64,000 nucleotides of DNA from Mimachlamys varia (GCA_947623455.1 OX392543.1:15808757-15872756); one strand, 5' to 3'. Shown: positions 1 through 11,595, counted from the first letter of the stretch. A program made the numbers and translations. Notes: generated by a model not told the origin, from the letters alone.

Positions 1-30
1 ATACAATCATCACACTCTCATAATATTCAG

Positions 31-124
31 GTTATTTTTAAACCAACAGGATATTATGTTCGTTTCTTAGAGTCAAGTTTGGAAAGAACTTGTAAGGAAG
101 ACTATTTCACCATTGCGCCATCTG
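31..124 (+). CDS. Candidate internal exon at the window edge, product unknown (weakly CUB-like)
   Basis: Seen: an acceptor-like tract ending in ATATTCAG at 23-30 is followed by an open frame that starts with codon GTT at 31. It stays open to 124, where a consensus donor G|GTGAGT follows. The other two frames contain stops. The peptide reads VIFKPTGYYVRFLESS, then a Cys, and DYFTIAPSG. The intron would fall after codon position 1, as is usual for exons of extracellular modules. The pattern LESS..R.C..DYF.I resembles the second half of a CUB domain, but the match is short and made by eye. The same frame is also open from base 1 to 30, so the exon may run off the window. No downstream partner exon was found in the next few kb, which hold R1 at about 264-612. 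Gene identity is unknown. Confidence 0.38.
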
Positions 125-130
125 GTGAGT
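125..130 (+). promoter_or_regulatory. Splice donor consensus
   Basis: GTGAGT directly follows the open segment 31-124; it is the best donor in the first kilobase and fixes the proposed exon end. Confidence 0.4.
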
Positions 131-263
131 GAATCCAGATATGTTCAATCCAATATCATAAATTTTAACTTTATCTTTAATTTAACTTTGACTTAAAATC
201 ACATATCATGGTCACTGTTACTAAAAATAGCGTCATCATCCTATTGAATGTTTACGTGCGATA

Positions 264-612
264 ACCCGAGTTCCCTTTGCACTCTCAAACTCAGACGGTT
301 CCCGACTGAATGTTCTTGTTTGGAGTGACATGGTACATTATATACACATTTTCGTAACGTACACGGTTTGCAATTGTACAGAACTAGTTTAATTTTACTT
401 CTTAATTCATAAATTAAAGGGGTTTTATGCACCTGACCCTTCTGCTTTTACATTAGTTAAGATATTTTGGATTCCCACCTTTTTGCACCTAGCATCAATG
501 AAGAGTCCTAGGAGGACGAAACAGCTGTATAAAGCAGATTTATTCATTTCATACTGTATCTAGTACTGAATTCAAAAGGTGCAGCAAATGTGTGTGTTAC
601 GTCATCTTCAAG
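264..612 (+). repeat. R1 dispersed repeat, diverged 5' part
   Basis: Matches the R1 family: TGGTACAT followed by ACACATTTTCGTA-like sequence, AACTAGTTTAATTTTACTTC, the block TTAAAGGGGTTTTATGCACC, then CCTAGGAGGACGAAACAGCT and a 3' end GTGTGTTACGTCATCTT. The first 60 bases are only weakly similar to the CCCGAGGTTTGC start seen in fuller copies. Forward orientation is defined as reading GACGAAACAGCTGT towards GTTACGTCATCT. Confidence 0.85.
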
Positions 613-1427
613 TCTGAAGGGCAAATATCAACATCACTGTTATTATAAATATAAGTGAAGTCTAAATGAAGGATCCTATAAGATAACTTGGGTTTCTTTG
701 GGCCGCTATTATTATTGTTTATTAAAAAATCTTAATCACCAAATATTGTTTATCGTTGTAGTCCGTGTACTGTTTGCCATACAGGCGACATAGCCACATT
801 AGTAACCTAGCTCTTGTACATTTTATCACGTCACATAAACAGCAAAGATCAATTGTCCTGACTACTTCTGTATTTGGATGGCTGAGGTATGTTCGTGTAG
901 GTTTTTGGCACTCTTCTTGATACGGATATATTTTATACATCTTTCACATTATTGGCAATTAGTTGATTATTTTTGTTAATAAAGTGAATTTAGACTCCAA
1001 CGCGTTTGAAGATAAAATCTTCTGCAATAACAACTACAGCATGTTAAATTCTTCTTTATTGCACGTTATTTAGATAACACTACAGATGTGGATGTAGAAT
1101 CAAATCAGAATAGTTAAATAAAGCATATGTACGGCACTGATAATCTTCCTTATCGATGTAAACGATATGAAATTTCTGTTTTACAAATGTTTCCTTCAAA
1201 CACGAGCAATAAAATATTTAATTTATACTGTTGTAAAATGTACTCGAAATCATCCTTTTTGTGAAAAAGATCATTATCATCAAGATTGTATGCGTCCTGT
1301 ATAAATCTTGTCCATAGATTAAATTACTTGTCAAATGGTTTGATTAAAGTTATTCATTTCACGTGAAAATAGAAAGAAAAAAGGCCTACTGCATCGGACA
1401 GAAAGCTAACGTAAAACCCCGAGTATT

Positions 1428-1488
1428 CCGAGATCATCGATTTTGAGTTTATGATTATAGTTTTGATAACGCTTCGGTATTCACTAAT
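1428..1488 (-). repeat. R2 fragment
   Basis: ATCGATTTTGAGTTTATGAT followed by GATAACGCTTCGGTATTC is the reverse complement of the first 60 bases of R2 (GAATACCGAAGCGTCAAC and so on). Confidence 0.75.
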
Positions 1489-1778
1489 TTTTAATGATAT
1501 CTACTTTATGCAAAACAACCAAACCAAATGTGTACGAATACTGAAAACATGATATGTTTGTGTACATGCTTTCTTGTAAAAGCACGGATGAGGTTGGCAC
1601 TCATACACACATATGTGCACACTACACATGCATACACGTCCATAAATAACCAAAACCAAATCCTCAGGGAACGCATAATAATGCAGGTAAACCAATGAGA
1701 GTTACACACCAATGAGTGTCAAATATATGACAACCAATACTTACATTTACATTTTTGTTTCAAACAGCCAATACTTAC

Positions 1779-1962
1779 AGCTGATGCAGAAAATACACAT
1801 GCTAGTATAGGCACCAGTTGACAGTGGAGCAGTGCGATATAAAACGCTACAGAGCATGACGACGCCACAGTGTTCCAATGTGTGATATAGGGAAATGGTA
1901 AACAATTGCGTTTTTTTTTGGTAGGGCCCAGTAGATTCCCCTGAGTTCTGAGTTGAGGACAT
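1779..1962 (-). CDS. Candidate exon with ATG, hydrophobic segment
   Basis: On the - strand an ATG at 1962-1960 opens 61 codons that end one base into a codon at a strong donor, GCT|GTAAGTATT (1778 downwards). The start reads MSSTQNSGES. A stretch near residues 30-58 is rich in V, L, C and I and could be a membrane segment. An alternative acceptor, TCAACTCAG, lies just inside and would begin the exon at Asn-Ser-Gly in frame. That phase (0) would accept the candidate exon 2868-2975 upstream. A run of nine A inside the open frame is unusual for coding DNA and lowers confidence. No family recognised. Confidence 0.27.
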
Positions 1963-2197
1963 GTAAATGTAGCTATTTACATCATACTTACATCATATTT
2001 GAAAACTATTGGTTTATTCAAAAAGATATCCTTCCATAACTACTTTAGCTTTAACGTGGACATTTAACTGCTTTTCGTTTAGTTTATTTTAACTACATTT
2101 TACATGCCACCAAAACCTCTTGCATACTTATGAGAAAATAAGAGGATAACAAACAGTGGATACTGTAAACAAAATGAAAAAACTAAACAAAACAAAA

Positions 2198-2515
2198 CAG
2201 AGAATACCGAAGCGTCAACAAAACCATAATCCGAACTCAAAATCGATTAAGCTAGAGGCAAACTATGAACAAAGAAAAGATCTATGTTACCCTCATAACA
2301 ATTCACGAATAAGACAAGGTGTTCCGGGAGAGTAAGCGTCTTTTGTTCCTTTGACGACACCCGCCTTGGTCATGTCCAAGTAACCATCGATCATCAAAAT
2401 GAGAACGGAGTCATCATTGTAAATCACAAAAAGTAAGCATGCTAAGGAGCATATTAAAAAATGTCCATCTTGATATAACACAATGATACAGAATATTTCT
2501 CAATGAGATTACGAT
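2198..2515 (+). repeat. R2 dispersed repeat, near full length
   Basis: Runs from AGAGAATACCGAAGCGTCAA, through ATAATCCGAACTCAAAATCG and a TGTTCCGGGAGAGTAAGCGT block, to ATTTCTCAATGAGATTACGA. These are the family landmarks. The internal part around 2370-2420 is diverged. Confidence 0.85.
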
Positions 2516-2867
2516 GGAATGAAAAATGAAAAGTGCCTCTCTACGCTGTTTGTTATAGTGTAACCAATGAAACACTATACAAGGGAGGCGTTACCGTAAC
2601 TGTGGATTTTTTTTCATTTTCATTGTTTCAGAATTGCTTGATCGTCATCAGCCGTATACGATTCAGTGAATGCAACATGAATCCGTGATGTGTTCCCTTT
2701 GAAGTTATCGCACATGGTTGTTGATCTTTATATACCGTAGATTAATACTTTCAATTTACAACTGTTATCAGAGGAGTCGGTCCCAGTGGAAGATTTACTA
2801 GCCCAGCGTTACAAGTAATAACATTTTGTTAATAAGTTATCGATTATGATATAAAACAGTAACATAC

Positions 2868-2975
2868 CACAGTTTCCCAAACAAACTCGGTCTCTCCAGT
2901 TGGAGGGATCGCAGAGAGGAAGTTGTCCTCTCTCGATTCTGAACTGGGCATACTTAAATCATTCATGTGCATCAT
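2868..2975 (-). CDS. Candidate internal exon, 36 codons, product unknown
   Basis: Seen on the - strand: acceptor with a pyrimidine tract, CTCCCCTTTACAG, then exactly 36 open codons, then donor GTG|GTATGTTAC. Both introns would be phase 0. The peptide begins MMHMNDLSMPSSESREDNF and ends with a hydrophobic-acidic stretch, ETEFVWETV. Local G+C (about 48%) is above the surroundings. Several Met codons near the start mean it could hold the initiator of a spliced transcript. The acidic/Trp ending is a shape seen in transactivation segments, but no domain can be claimed. Candidate exon 1779-1962 downstream on the same strand is phase-compatible if its internal acceptor is used. Confidence 0.42.
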
Positions 2976-4911
2976 CTGTAAAGGGGAGATCTATATAAAT
3001 GTCACGCAACAGAGCATTTGTAATAGAACGCGCCGACCTTAAACATGTCCATGATACAAATATTTACGTTTCTGACATAAACGTACATATTTTTGTGGTA
3101 CTCATATTTTAACGATTCTCGCACTGAAAACATTCCGCTAAATTATGATTACACTAATTGCAGTTTCTGCGTATTGCTATTTACAGCATTTATCGTGAAT
3201 GCGCCAATTAATTATTGAACTAATTTGCTTAAACTCGGTTATGCGTTAAATTTGACTGCGCCAAAATAAGAACGTTTACAATATTCAGTGTTGTTAACAT
3301 AGACTTACTACCCTTAAATCTCGATAATAAGCTGCGGCTTATTTTCTTATTTTCGAAGGCAGGCCTATTTTCAAGTCATTTAGCTGTAAGGCGTATCAGG
3401 TTTGTTTACGAGACCGTTGTACTTTCGAAAAGTTTCATTGTTAAAAATAAATAATCGATAATTTACACTCCCCTTTTCAAAAACGATTTTATTTTGCCGT
3501 CGTTATGATCAACTCTCTATATGAATTTTACTGTCACTTTTTAAAAATATTCCAAAATATGCCGACGAACTATAATTATAATTGAATTTAACAGTAATTT
3601 AGATGCAAGAATTGATAAAAATTGTCATGATTTGCACTATTAATACTAGCATTATTAACTTCATTAACAAATAAATATCTGGCTTGCTTTTTTGAGATAC
3701 AGTATATTTCACTGCAAGAGATCCAAGGCTTACTTTCAAGAACGGCCTATATCCACTACATTGATCAAGGTCAAAGCCAAATAAGGAAATGTGTTCAAAA
3801 AGTTATCATAACCGGGGTCAAGATAGTTTTATACAACATGAACATTACAATAGTTCCCAAAAGCGAACGTTAACTGCAAGGTCAAACCATTTTTTCCACA
3901 AAACACAGGGCAAGTCATTGCTTCTATCTGTTAATGAGTCCCCCAGGAGCATTAGTATTGATAATGTGCCACAAGTATCAATTATGTATTGTTTCTGGCA
4001 TAGGGGAAACCAATAGGTAACGAAACCTGATCAGTACGGTAAACCGCAAACTCAGCAGATGCTTTACCATCCTTAGGTCGATAAACAAGTTAAGATGGGA
4101 AAGTCGACAGGATTGGGAAACCCGTAGTTTTCTTAGTTTGGGTATTATATATGAGGGAACCTTCTGAAACGAGCGTTATTGCAATCCATTAAATAATTTA
4201 ACTACTCGACGTCATCGTTATTTCAATTGCTGCCAACGTTTGTTACTCTGCAAGCAAATTACTTTAACGCCAGTTTGTTACGAATCGTTGTTTTCGTAAG
4301 TTTTAAGGCCTTTGCAACGATTTATGGGACAAAAGCTGTCCGTTCTTTCCCCAAATGGGCAGTTTTTTGTTTGTATTGTTTCACGGCCAATAGACAATGT
4401 CATTCGATGAGAGACAAACAAGCCTAAAATAGGCAATCACAGGAAGAGGTCCAATTGGCTTGCATCACTCAATTACTCGGCAACTTGATATATTTCTTTT
4501 CTTTCACAAATTTGAAAGCCAAATTTCAACACATGCTAGCATACAAGTACAATAATCCAGGTCATATTGCGTACTAACAAAAGGACCTTACCATTCATAA
4601 CATATTTGCCAAAAATGTGTGAACTGTTAAAGTTTATCTTTTTTCTGATGTTAGGTCTGATTTGCATATAAATAAACTTAAGTGTTTTGAATTGTTATTA
4701 ATTTTCAGAAAAAAATCACGAACCACTTACACAATGAGGAAACTGATAGTGTGATGTCGACCCCTGGTGAACTCAAAGTCAAAACTTTGCTTGATGCTAA
4801 TCGTTTGTTCTTCAAAAGTTGGATTCTCCTATTTCTTTTTTCCTCTGACAGGTGACTAATCTGAATTATGAAGTATAATAACATGTTTCTAAGTTTAACT
4901 ATATTGAGGTT

Positions 4912-5062
4912 TCTTCTAAATTCATAATTTAAAGGGGTTTTACGCACCTGGCCCTTCTGCTTCTACATTAGTTTAGAAAAATCCAGATTTGGGCCTACCG
5001 TTTGAGGACGAAACAGCTGTATGATGCAATGTATCTATTACTAAATTCAAAAGGTGTTAAGA
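4912..5062 (+). repeat. R1 repeat, internally deleted
   Basis: Carries TTAAAGGGGTTTTACGCACC, CTTCTGCTTCTACATTAG and GAGGACGAAACAGCTGTATG, then jumps to ATGTATCTATTACTAAATTC. The piece between the dyad and the 3' end is missing. Confidence 0.8.
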
Positions 5063-5224
5063 AATAGCGATATCAAATAGTCTTTAACTTTGTTTTTTAT
5101 TTGTTGAATGCTGTATATTGTAGTGGTGTAAAATACATATACATATACTTGCTTTTTAAAATGTGCTGTCAGAATAAATATGTTTCATATAGAAAATCAT
5201 ATAGCATTTTACTACTCTAAGGAC

Positions 5225-5440
5225 TTTCTCTTACACAGTATTGAATGATACGGTTACGATTTCCTCTAATACGGTATGGTATTTGAATGAAGAAGAACGA
5301 TACAGTTGGAATCTGATTAGCACTTTAAGAGACGGCAAGTACACCAACATACCTTGCCTCAAGCATACAAAAAGTATGCATAGCACACACGGAGGTACCT
5401 TAAAACACCTGAGCTGTAACTTAACAAAATCAAAACAAGT
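5225..5440 (+). repeat. Degenerate S3 SINE-like element
   Basis: Ordered blocks match the copy at 20040-20275: AGACGGCAAGTACACCAACA, CATACCTTGCCTC, then a TAGCACACACGGAGG block and a tail CTTAAAACACCTGAGCTGTA, corresponding to the AAATGACCTTAGCTGTTA tail of the group. Confidence 0.55.
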
Positions 5441-5930
5441 TGTAACGAATCTAGTACATACTTGTTATATGTCCTCACAATCAATACTTTTATATACAAA
5501 CTTATAACAGGTGGTATATAAGATATAAGAACTACTTGTTAGCGTCGGATCTGATATAGCTTGGCACATTACCATTGCCCAAAAGAAAAATAAGGACGTT
5601 AACTTCCCAACCAAACACCAGCAACCCTGGTAAGCAAACACTTAAACAGCCAGCTTATTGACAAATATACAGCAATCAAATCATGCTTATCTATGAATCT
5701 ATTCACATAGAACACTGTAACGAACGTACAACACAATCACGGACAGTTCAATGACACTGTTATAGTGTTACACTACATGGAACTTCTAATAGCGCCAATA
5801 ATAAAAACTGCACATTTCGTGGCAGAACAAGGTTATATTGCATTATGTCCTTTTCACACTGTTTAAATCTTCCAAGAGATGCTTGCTCTTTAGTTTTTGT
5901 CTCGAAAGCGTGTCTGGAGTCTTCTGTTGA

Positions 5931-6296
5931 GGCATACTATATCGATTGAGTAGGACGTATAAATACAAATCAGTTTCAGAGGCTGAAAGGCGGAGAAGTA
6001 AAACGAAAATTGGCCACAGAACAAGCAGCGATCGTCACAGTAGTACCACATCAGGTTCATCTCTAAGGTCTATCACATCCTCGCTGTATCGACAGCTCTC
6101 TGGTCAATCGATACGTGGTGCAAATCTCGCCCCTGGTCAAGCGATAGTTCCACACGCTGCTTTATTGACCAAACGAGTGAGCGGAGCATCGGCAAAAGCA
6201 CGAGAGAAACGTGTTAGGGCTGTCGAACTGGACATACACTGACCGATGCTATGGCTCCGATTTGACACAGTGGATGCTCTACAGAAGACATTACAG
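5931..6296 (+). CDS. Ser/Arg-rich coding-like stretch ending at a splice donor; possibly a broken exon
   Basis: A + strand frame is open from 5931 to a TGA at 6240-6242, about 103 codons, with no ATG at its start. It is rich in Ser, Arg and Lys (SEAERRRSKTK, then RTSSDRHSSTTSGSSLRS), and local G+C is near 50% against about 35% around it. After the single TGA the same frame stays open for 18 codons (MLWLRFDTVDALQKTLQ) and meets a strong donor, CAG|GTAAGA, at 6296/6297. Either this is a pseudo-exon with one stop, or the true start is the ATG at 6246 and the upstream stretch is 5' UTR. Composition supports a former or real exon; no family recognised. Confidence 0.3.
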
Positions 6297-6882
6297 GTAA
6301 GACTCGTTTGTATCTATTATATAACTGTAAGCATCCAACATACATGTGGTATTCGGATTTGCTTGTAGATGACAATTGATGCCTGTCTTGTAGCAGCGCT
6401 TGCCAAAGGTACATTTCCGTGTATTGATTGAGGTTCTCAATCAACACGGAGGTCTTACAAGGCTAAACGGATAAGGATTGGTGATCAGTTGATGTCAATT
6501 TGAGGGACTCGAGAGAATTTAAAAAGACGGAAATGACAAGAAACATTAAAAGTATAAACAACGTACCGCGTACTTGAATACATGAGAAATGTGTTACTTT
6601 GCCATGTTATATACTTTACATATTGACCCTACCAACCATATACACTGCAGTGTTTGATAAATGCCAAACATAATATACTACAAAACCATTATGATTTGAT
6701 ATTTTATTGTATATTGTACTTACCGTATTTACCATAATGAGACCTGTTAGCATACAAGGCTTCGATAGATCTAATAAACTTAGAACACTTCAAAATGTTC
6801 ACATTGGTTTTCTGTGGAAACATTTCTCTAGATCTATAAGTAAACACAGTATTTTATTATGCTATAATAATATCAGCAAAGA

Positions 6883-7085
6883 TGACGTAACGCACACACA
6901 TGCTGCATCTTTTGAGTTAAGTAATAACTATAGTATGCCGAAAGAAATTAATTTAACTGCATCATACAGTTGGACTGTCCTCCTAGGACTATTAGTGATC
7001 CTAGGGACCAAAAGATGGGGAATCGAAACTTTCTAAACTAATGTAAAAGAAGAAGGATCGGGTGCGTAAAACCCTGTAATTTGTG
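6883..7085 (-). repeat. R1 repeat, 5' truncated
   Basis: Reverse orientation: GATGACGTAACGCACACACA at the left, then CTGTCCTCCTAGGACTATTA and a GTGCGTAAAACCCTGTAATT end. Confidence 0.82.
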
Positions 7086-7094
7086 AATTGAGAA

Positions 7095-7920
7095 ACATAT
7101 TTAAATAGGTAGTGTATTAGCATAGACAGACGACTACATATACAAAACGATTAAGTAATAAATGTTACAAACATAAAGAAACTGCTCTTTTAATGACTTG
7201 TAGGTTTTGCAGTTTATTTTCATATAGGATTTAATCTTCTTTTCCAACTTTTCGATGCGATGCATTACACTTGAAGATATATTGTTACATTGTTCTTTGA
7301 CTTAAGTTGTTGTAAGTATGTTAAGCAAAACAAAATATCAAACTATGTGTGACATTTCAATGCTACATGTAACGGTTACTAGTGTGTACTCAACTGCTTT
7401 GAAAGTATAAAACAGATTGAATACTTGGCTGCAATCACATTCACATCGCCTTTGTAACCAATATTTGAACTCGTATAATTACTAAATAAAGATACTACAT
7501 AAAATAGAAATAATATCGAACAAGCTAGATGATATTATGATGATGTTTGATATGAAGAAATTGTTTCCTACGTTGACAAGAATATATTCAGCCCATCTTA
7601 AAAATCGACGTTTTCTGTCTTTTGTATTTCATGTAAGCCCGCCCTCGTATGACTGGGTGTTTCGATGAAACTAAACTCCGATCAGCAACATACTTTTCAC
7701 TTTCAATACATTCTTTTTGATTGGTGTATCGCTAGGCACATAGTTATCTTTCACTGTTGTTAGGATAGTAATCCCGATATAAAACCCAAAACATTAAAAT
7801 ACCCACTCGGAACAACCGAAACAAAAATCTGTCCTTGGCCCTAAAGACCTCCTCGTTGTTGATTGTCAAATGGATCTCATTATGTGTAGCACTTAAGCAA
7901 TCGTCTTTGCCTTCTGATGT
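7095..7920. other. No gene seen
   Basis: AT-rich DNA with no open segment bounded by splice signals and no recognised repeat. Confidence 0.5.
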
Positions 7921-7929
7921 ATCATATGT

Positions 7930-8035
7930 TTATGTCCCCGCTATGAAATGGGGAAACAAATAGTGTTACCATGTCCGTCGCGTCACGTCCCATTCCATTG
8001 CGTCGCGTCCCGTCCCATGGTAATGTAACCAGCTT
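7930..8035 (+). repeat. GTCCGTCGCGTC-type repeat fragment
   Basis: GTCCCCGCTATGAAATGGGG is a short dyad, followed by the reiterated 12-mers GCGTCACGTCCC and GCGTCGCGTCCC. GTTACCATG at 7965 and CATGGTAATGTAAC at 8017 form short inverted ends. It resembles repeats with reiterated GTCC motifs found in molluscs (recollection, not a search). A related piece is at 28740-28780. Confidence 0.5.
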
Positions 8036-8284
8036 ATAGTTAAATAATTACTGATCTGATTCTCATCAAACTTCGCATACGTAATAAGCATAAAACTAAT
8101 TTCATATTGGGAAGGGAGCATTCATGTCTCACAGACAGTTCTAGTTTTCTCACATCTTTTGATTGTTTTATTCTACATAATATGGTACATTTCAATCTGA
8201 TTATAATGTAGATTCATTAAAATTAAAGCTACCATTTGTAGGCTAAGAGTAACAAAAATTATAATCTACGTTGTTATCAATTGA

Positions 8285-8480
8285 GTACTGTAATAATGGA
8301 AATGTGTGCGGTATGAAAAAAAATCACCTTTTTGGCTGGCATTTACAATGGAATATATCAACACGCAAAAGTATATAATACCACTAAAACTCTAAAGTGT
8401 ATAATAGTATTTTTGGCTCACAGTGCTGACAGCGCGAACATTTCCAAAACGCCAATAGTTTGGAGGAGGTCCAATCGAGA
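8285..8480 (+). repeat. M2 MITE, degenerate
   Basis: TACTGTAATAATGGAAATGT start, ATATATCAACACGCAAAAGT, then ACCACTAAAACTCTAAAGTG and CAGCGCGAACATTTCC. The order is the same as in the fuller copies at 25906-26156 and 58886-59134. The right terminus is lost. Confidence 0.6.
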
Positions 8481-8489
8481 GAGTTTGAG

Positions 8490-9400
8490 AGTTCAACTTC
8501 CTTGTCTTTAATTAAATTTTAGACAATTTAAATTACTTAACTGAAAACATTTATTAATCTTTCCAGAATACTAAACATTTTTATTAAATTGTTTTAATAG
8601 CACCATCAGAATATTCGTGTGTACTATAAACAATTTGACTTTTCATTTTAACCACTTGATTGGGATAAGCTAAATGGCCCCTTAAGTGTTTCTTGGATGT
8701 AAACGTGTGAGTTGTCAATCTAATATAAATATAAATATAGGTTAACTAGCACGGTACTTCATTAGGCGTTCTCGTTAAAAATATCAATTAATGCCAACAC
8801 CATGTCGGGTTGAGAGTAATTACCAGGAATAAGATATTATTGCCTTTCTTTGTTTAATACTTGTTATATGATGTTGTTGGAGGGTCGGAATTGCGTTAAC
8901 TTAACAATGTATAATTTAACAACTTTAAACAGATATATCATAAAGATTTAGTTACAGTTTATTACTGGATAAATGTGTTTTGTTTCGCCGAATATAAATT
9001 CTAACGTTAATACCGGTTCAAGCTGATTCGTTTTATTTTAATAATTTGGACTGGGACACTCATTTCGGTACAAAAAGAACCACCGCCAATTATCCATTGC
9101 TGTCAAGAATATCTACTGGAAGCAGATTTCGTTAAGCAGTCCGACTATAGATGGACCGAGATATTTTTCAATCTTCAGATACCTATCAAAACGGAATTCT
9201 AAACTTTAGAGACACCATGTTCAGCATTTACAACAATTTCATTAAGGAATGATGTTGGTTGAAACTTTAACCTTTTTAAAGTACAGAAAATAGCCGCTAT
9301 CCAAGTCTATTTAACCAAAAAGAATTCCTGCTCAAAGTATGATGAAATATATTCAACTAGATAAAGCAAAAGTAACATTAAACCAATTAAGCATTGAATT
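8490..9400. other. No gene or clear repeat seen
   Basis: AT-rich intergenic or intronic sequence; a short open stretch near 9040-9130 lacks convincing splice sites. Confidence 0.45.
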
Positions 9401-9402
9401 AC

Positions 9403-9693
9403 TTTCAGTTGGCATTCTTATTGCCAATGAATGCCAACTAAAATCAGTAATATACTTATAGTTACCATTTTAAGCATTAGTTCATCTCATAGAAAAACCG
9501 ATTGCCCTCTTTATTTATCATCATTTAGCTAAAACAATGTATTCATCGTATATCGTAATGCTTGTTCATTGCAAACAACAGCCACTACCCGGGGACGATC
9601 AATGGTACACAACGGAACAACTGTGACGTCAAAGTAATGATGACGTCAACAATCGGTCAATGGCATCCATGACCTTATGAATGCCAACTGAAA
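9403..9693. repeat. Candidate inverted-repeat element
   Basis: TTTCAGTTGGCATTC (9403-9417) and its exact complement GAATGCCAACTGAAA (9679-9693) bracket 291 bp. A third, one-mismatch arm at 9429-9443 also pairs with the left arm as a hairpin. No clear target duplication was seen. Confidence 0.4.
9624..9648. promoter_or_regulatory. Pair of CRE-type octamers
   Basis: The palindrome TGACGTCA occurs at 9624-9631 and 9641-9648, 17 bp apart. This is the full cAMP-response-element/ATF octamer; function here is unproven. Confidence 0.3.
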
Positions 9694-9884
9694 TTGGTAG
9701 GGTTATATAGTGGCAATGCCATGCAAAGGTTCATATAGAAAGAATAAACAATGTTGTGCCTTGAAAACATTTACGGAATCCTTTCAATATGAACAACTAT
9801 ATGGCCTGCCACATAGGTAGTTTAAGTGACGCCAAGAGCAAAACATCTGAACGAGCAGCGGTTCGCAACTCCTGATTATCCCTG

Positions 9885-10830
9885 CTGTATAAAGGGAGTT
9901 AATGACTACTACTCAAGTATATATACCGATTTTACCATGATGTAAAAAAAAAAGAAAAAAAAAACAGCCAACGCCGAGCTACCGAGGTGTATAAAGGGAG
10001 ACTTCTTCAATCTAACAAGGCGTATGAAAAGGGAGTCATCAACGATTAACCCATGCGTATTAAAGGGTCAATTTAGTGAATTAATTTTATAAAAATGTAG
10101 TTCTGTAATCCTTGTGAACTATTCATATCGATATTTTGACAAACACCGATGTTTTCCATACGTTTTTTAATTAATAATAAGGAACTTTTAAACCGTACAA
10201 ATCATGCAAGAGAGACATATCCATGAGGACGTTGACATCAAGAGCATGCGCAGACCTGCGTCGTGAATGTAAATGAAAATGACTTCCAAATCGAAGGGCA
10301 GTCTGTCAAATAAGATGTTTCTTGATATAGGTAAGCACAGCACTTATCTCATTGCATGATGAATTCCTAAGTTTATAGCACTTTCTTCACAAAAACTCCA
10401 TAGCTGAAATTCGGACGTTTTTCTTATTAATGTAGAATGGTAAAGCTAACAAGTATTAAGGTTTACAAACTGAACAGATTTAACCAGTTGAATAAAGGGA
10501 TACAAAACCGATTTACGCGGATGTATAAAAGGAAACAAAACCGACAAAGGCGGATGTATAAAGAGAAACGCTGATTTACCAAGATGTCAAAGGGAGATAA
10601 CACGGAGCTATTAATTGGTTAATAAGGAGAAAGGCTGACTTATATATATGTATCTTATATATATATCCCAATGTATATTGGGAAACGATGCCGCGTTAAC
10701 CGGCAAGTATAAAGGGAGACTCTGAAATTCGGGTTAACCAGGAATAAAAGTGATATTACGCCGAGTAACACAGGGGTTTAAAAGGAGACAATGCCTGGTT
10801 ACACAGGGGAACGTGAGGAGACATATCAGG
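9885..10830 (+). repeat. Degenerate ~33-bp tandem repeat (GTATAAAGGGAGAC) in two blocks
   Basis: Motifs of the type TGTATAAAGGGAGAC alternating with GCCGAGTTACC-like words recur every 30-35 bp at about 9890-10075 and 10495-10830. Examples are GTATAAAGGGAGACTTCTTC, GTATAAAGGGAGACTCTGAA and GTTTAAAAGGAGACAATGCC. About 14 recognisable units are interrupted by 10085-10490. Confidence 0.65.
10273..10330 (+). CDS. Candidate first coding exon, 19 codons
   Basis: ATG at 10273, directly preceded in frame by TAA, opens MKMTSKSKGSLSNKMFLDI and ends one base into a codon at a consensus donor, ATAG|GTAAGC (10330/10331). The exon sits between the two blocks of a degenerate tandem repeat. Its phase (1) matches the acceptor at 11337-11338, where the joined codon would be GGA. 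It is short, so chance is a real alternative. Confidence 0.25.
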
Positions 10831-11338
10831 ACTACAACATCTTCTAAGCTAGGTTTGATAAATTAGAAATAGATAGAACGAAACAACGGTATCAAAATAG
10901 AAAGATGAAGGAAAGGGTCAGATAAAGCAAGCATGTATCTGTCTCTGCAATTGTACAAAACGGAGGAGCACAACTTGGTGTATCTATTAAGCATGCATAT
11001 ACAGTATGTCCTTCCTTGTATAACAATCATCCTATTTTAGACAGCATACGTTAACCGTTCCAATATATATATATTATACAAAATATTCATAACTTTATAT
11101 GACTTTTCTTTAACAGACTTGACCATTTATAGTATCGAGTTATGGTGTAATATTGTACACGTCAGCAATTTATTGGGAAAGATCATTGTTCTACCAAAAT
11201 AATTGAGTCTGTTCAACCATGATTGATACATCAGGAAATTCTGACGATAACAACATGATTTGCAATATTACACCAACAAAACATTACCTTGTATTGTCGT
11301 GAATTAAATTAATGATGTCATAGGTTTGTTTTCTGCAG

Positions 11339-11415
11339 GAGGGTTTTCTATCAACAATTTATTTACATGTACCAACCGAGACAGAGTTTTAGAGACTGTG
11401 TTAACCTCGATTTAA
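11339..11415 (+). CDS. Candidate terminal exon, phase-compatible with 10273-10330
   Basis: A good acceptor (GGTTTGTTTTCTGCAG) precedes GA plus 25 codons, GFSINNLFTCTNRDRVLETV and so on, to TAA at 11413-11415. Joined to 10273-10330 it would give a small protein of about 44 residues. Another frame from the same acceptor is also open for about 36 codons, so the choice is not secure. No family recognised. Confidence 0.22.
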
Positions 11416-11595
11416 GAAACACGATATATCATGTTTAAATCATATTTATTGTAGTTATAGTCCTGCCGAATTTGATCGAGTGTCGGGCAAGACCAACCTA
11501 TTACTTACGGACAGCGGATAGCTTGTCCTTGTGGTATTAAGTTTCTACAATACCGGACGTGATTAAGTAATTTCTTTCTTGTTTTGTATCGACAG

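Noticed and set aside
2600..2700. Strong acceptor TTTTTTCATTTTCATTGTTT-CAG on +
   Set aside because: All three frames stop within 19 codons and no donor follows; it could only lead a 3' UTR exon.
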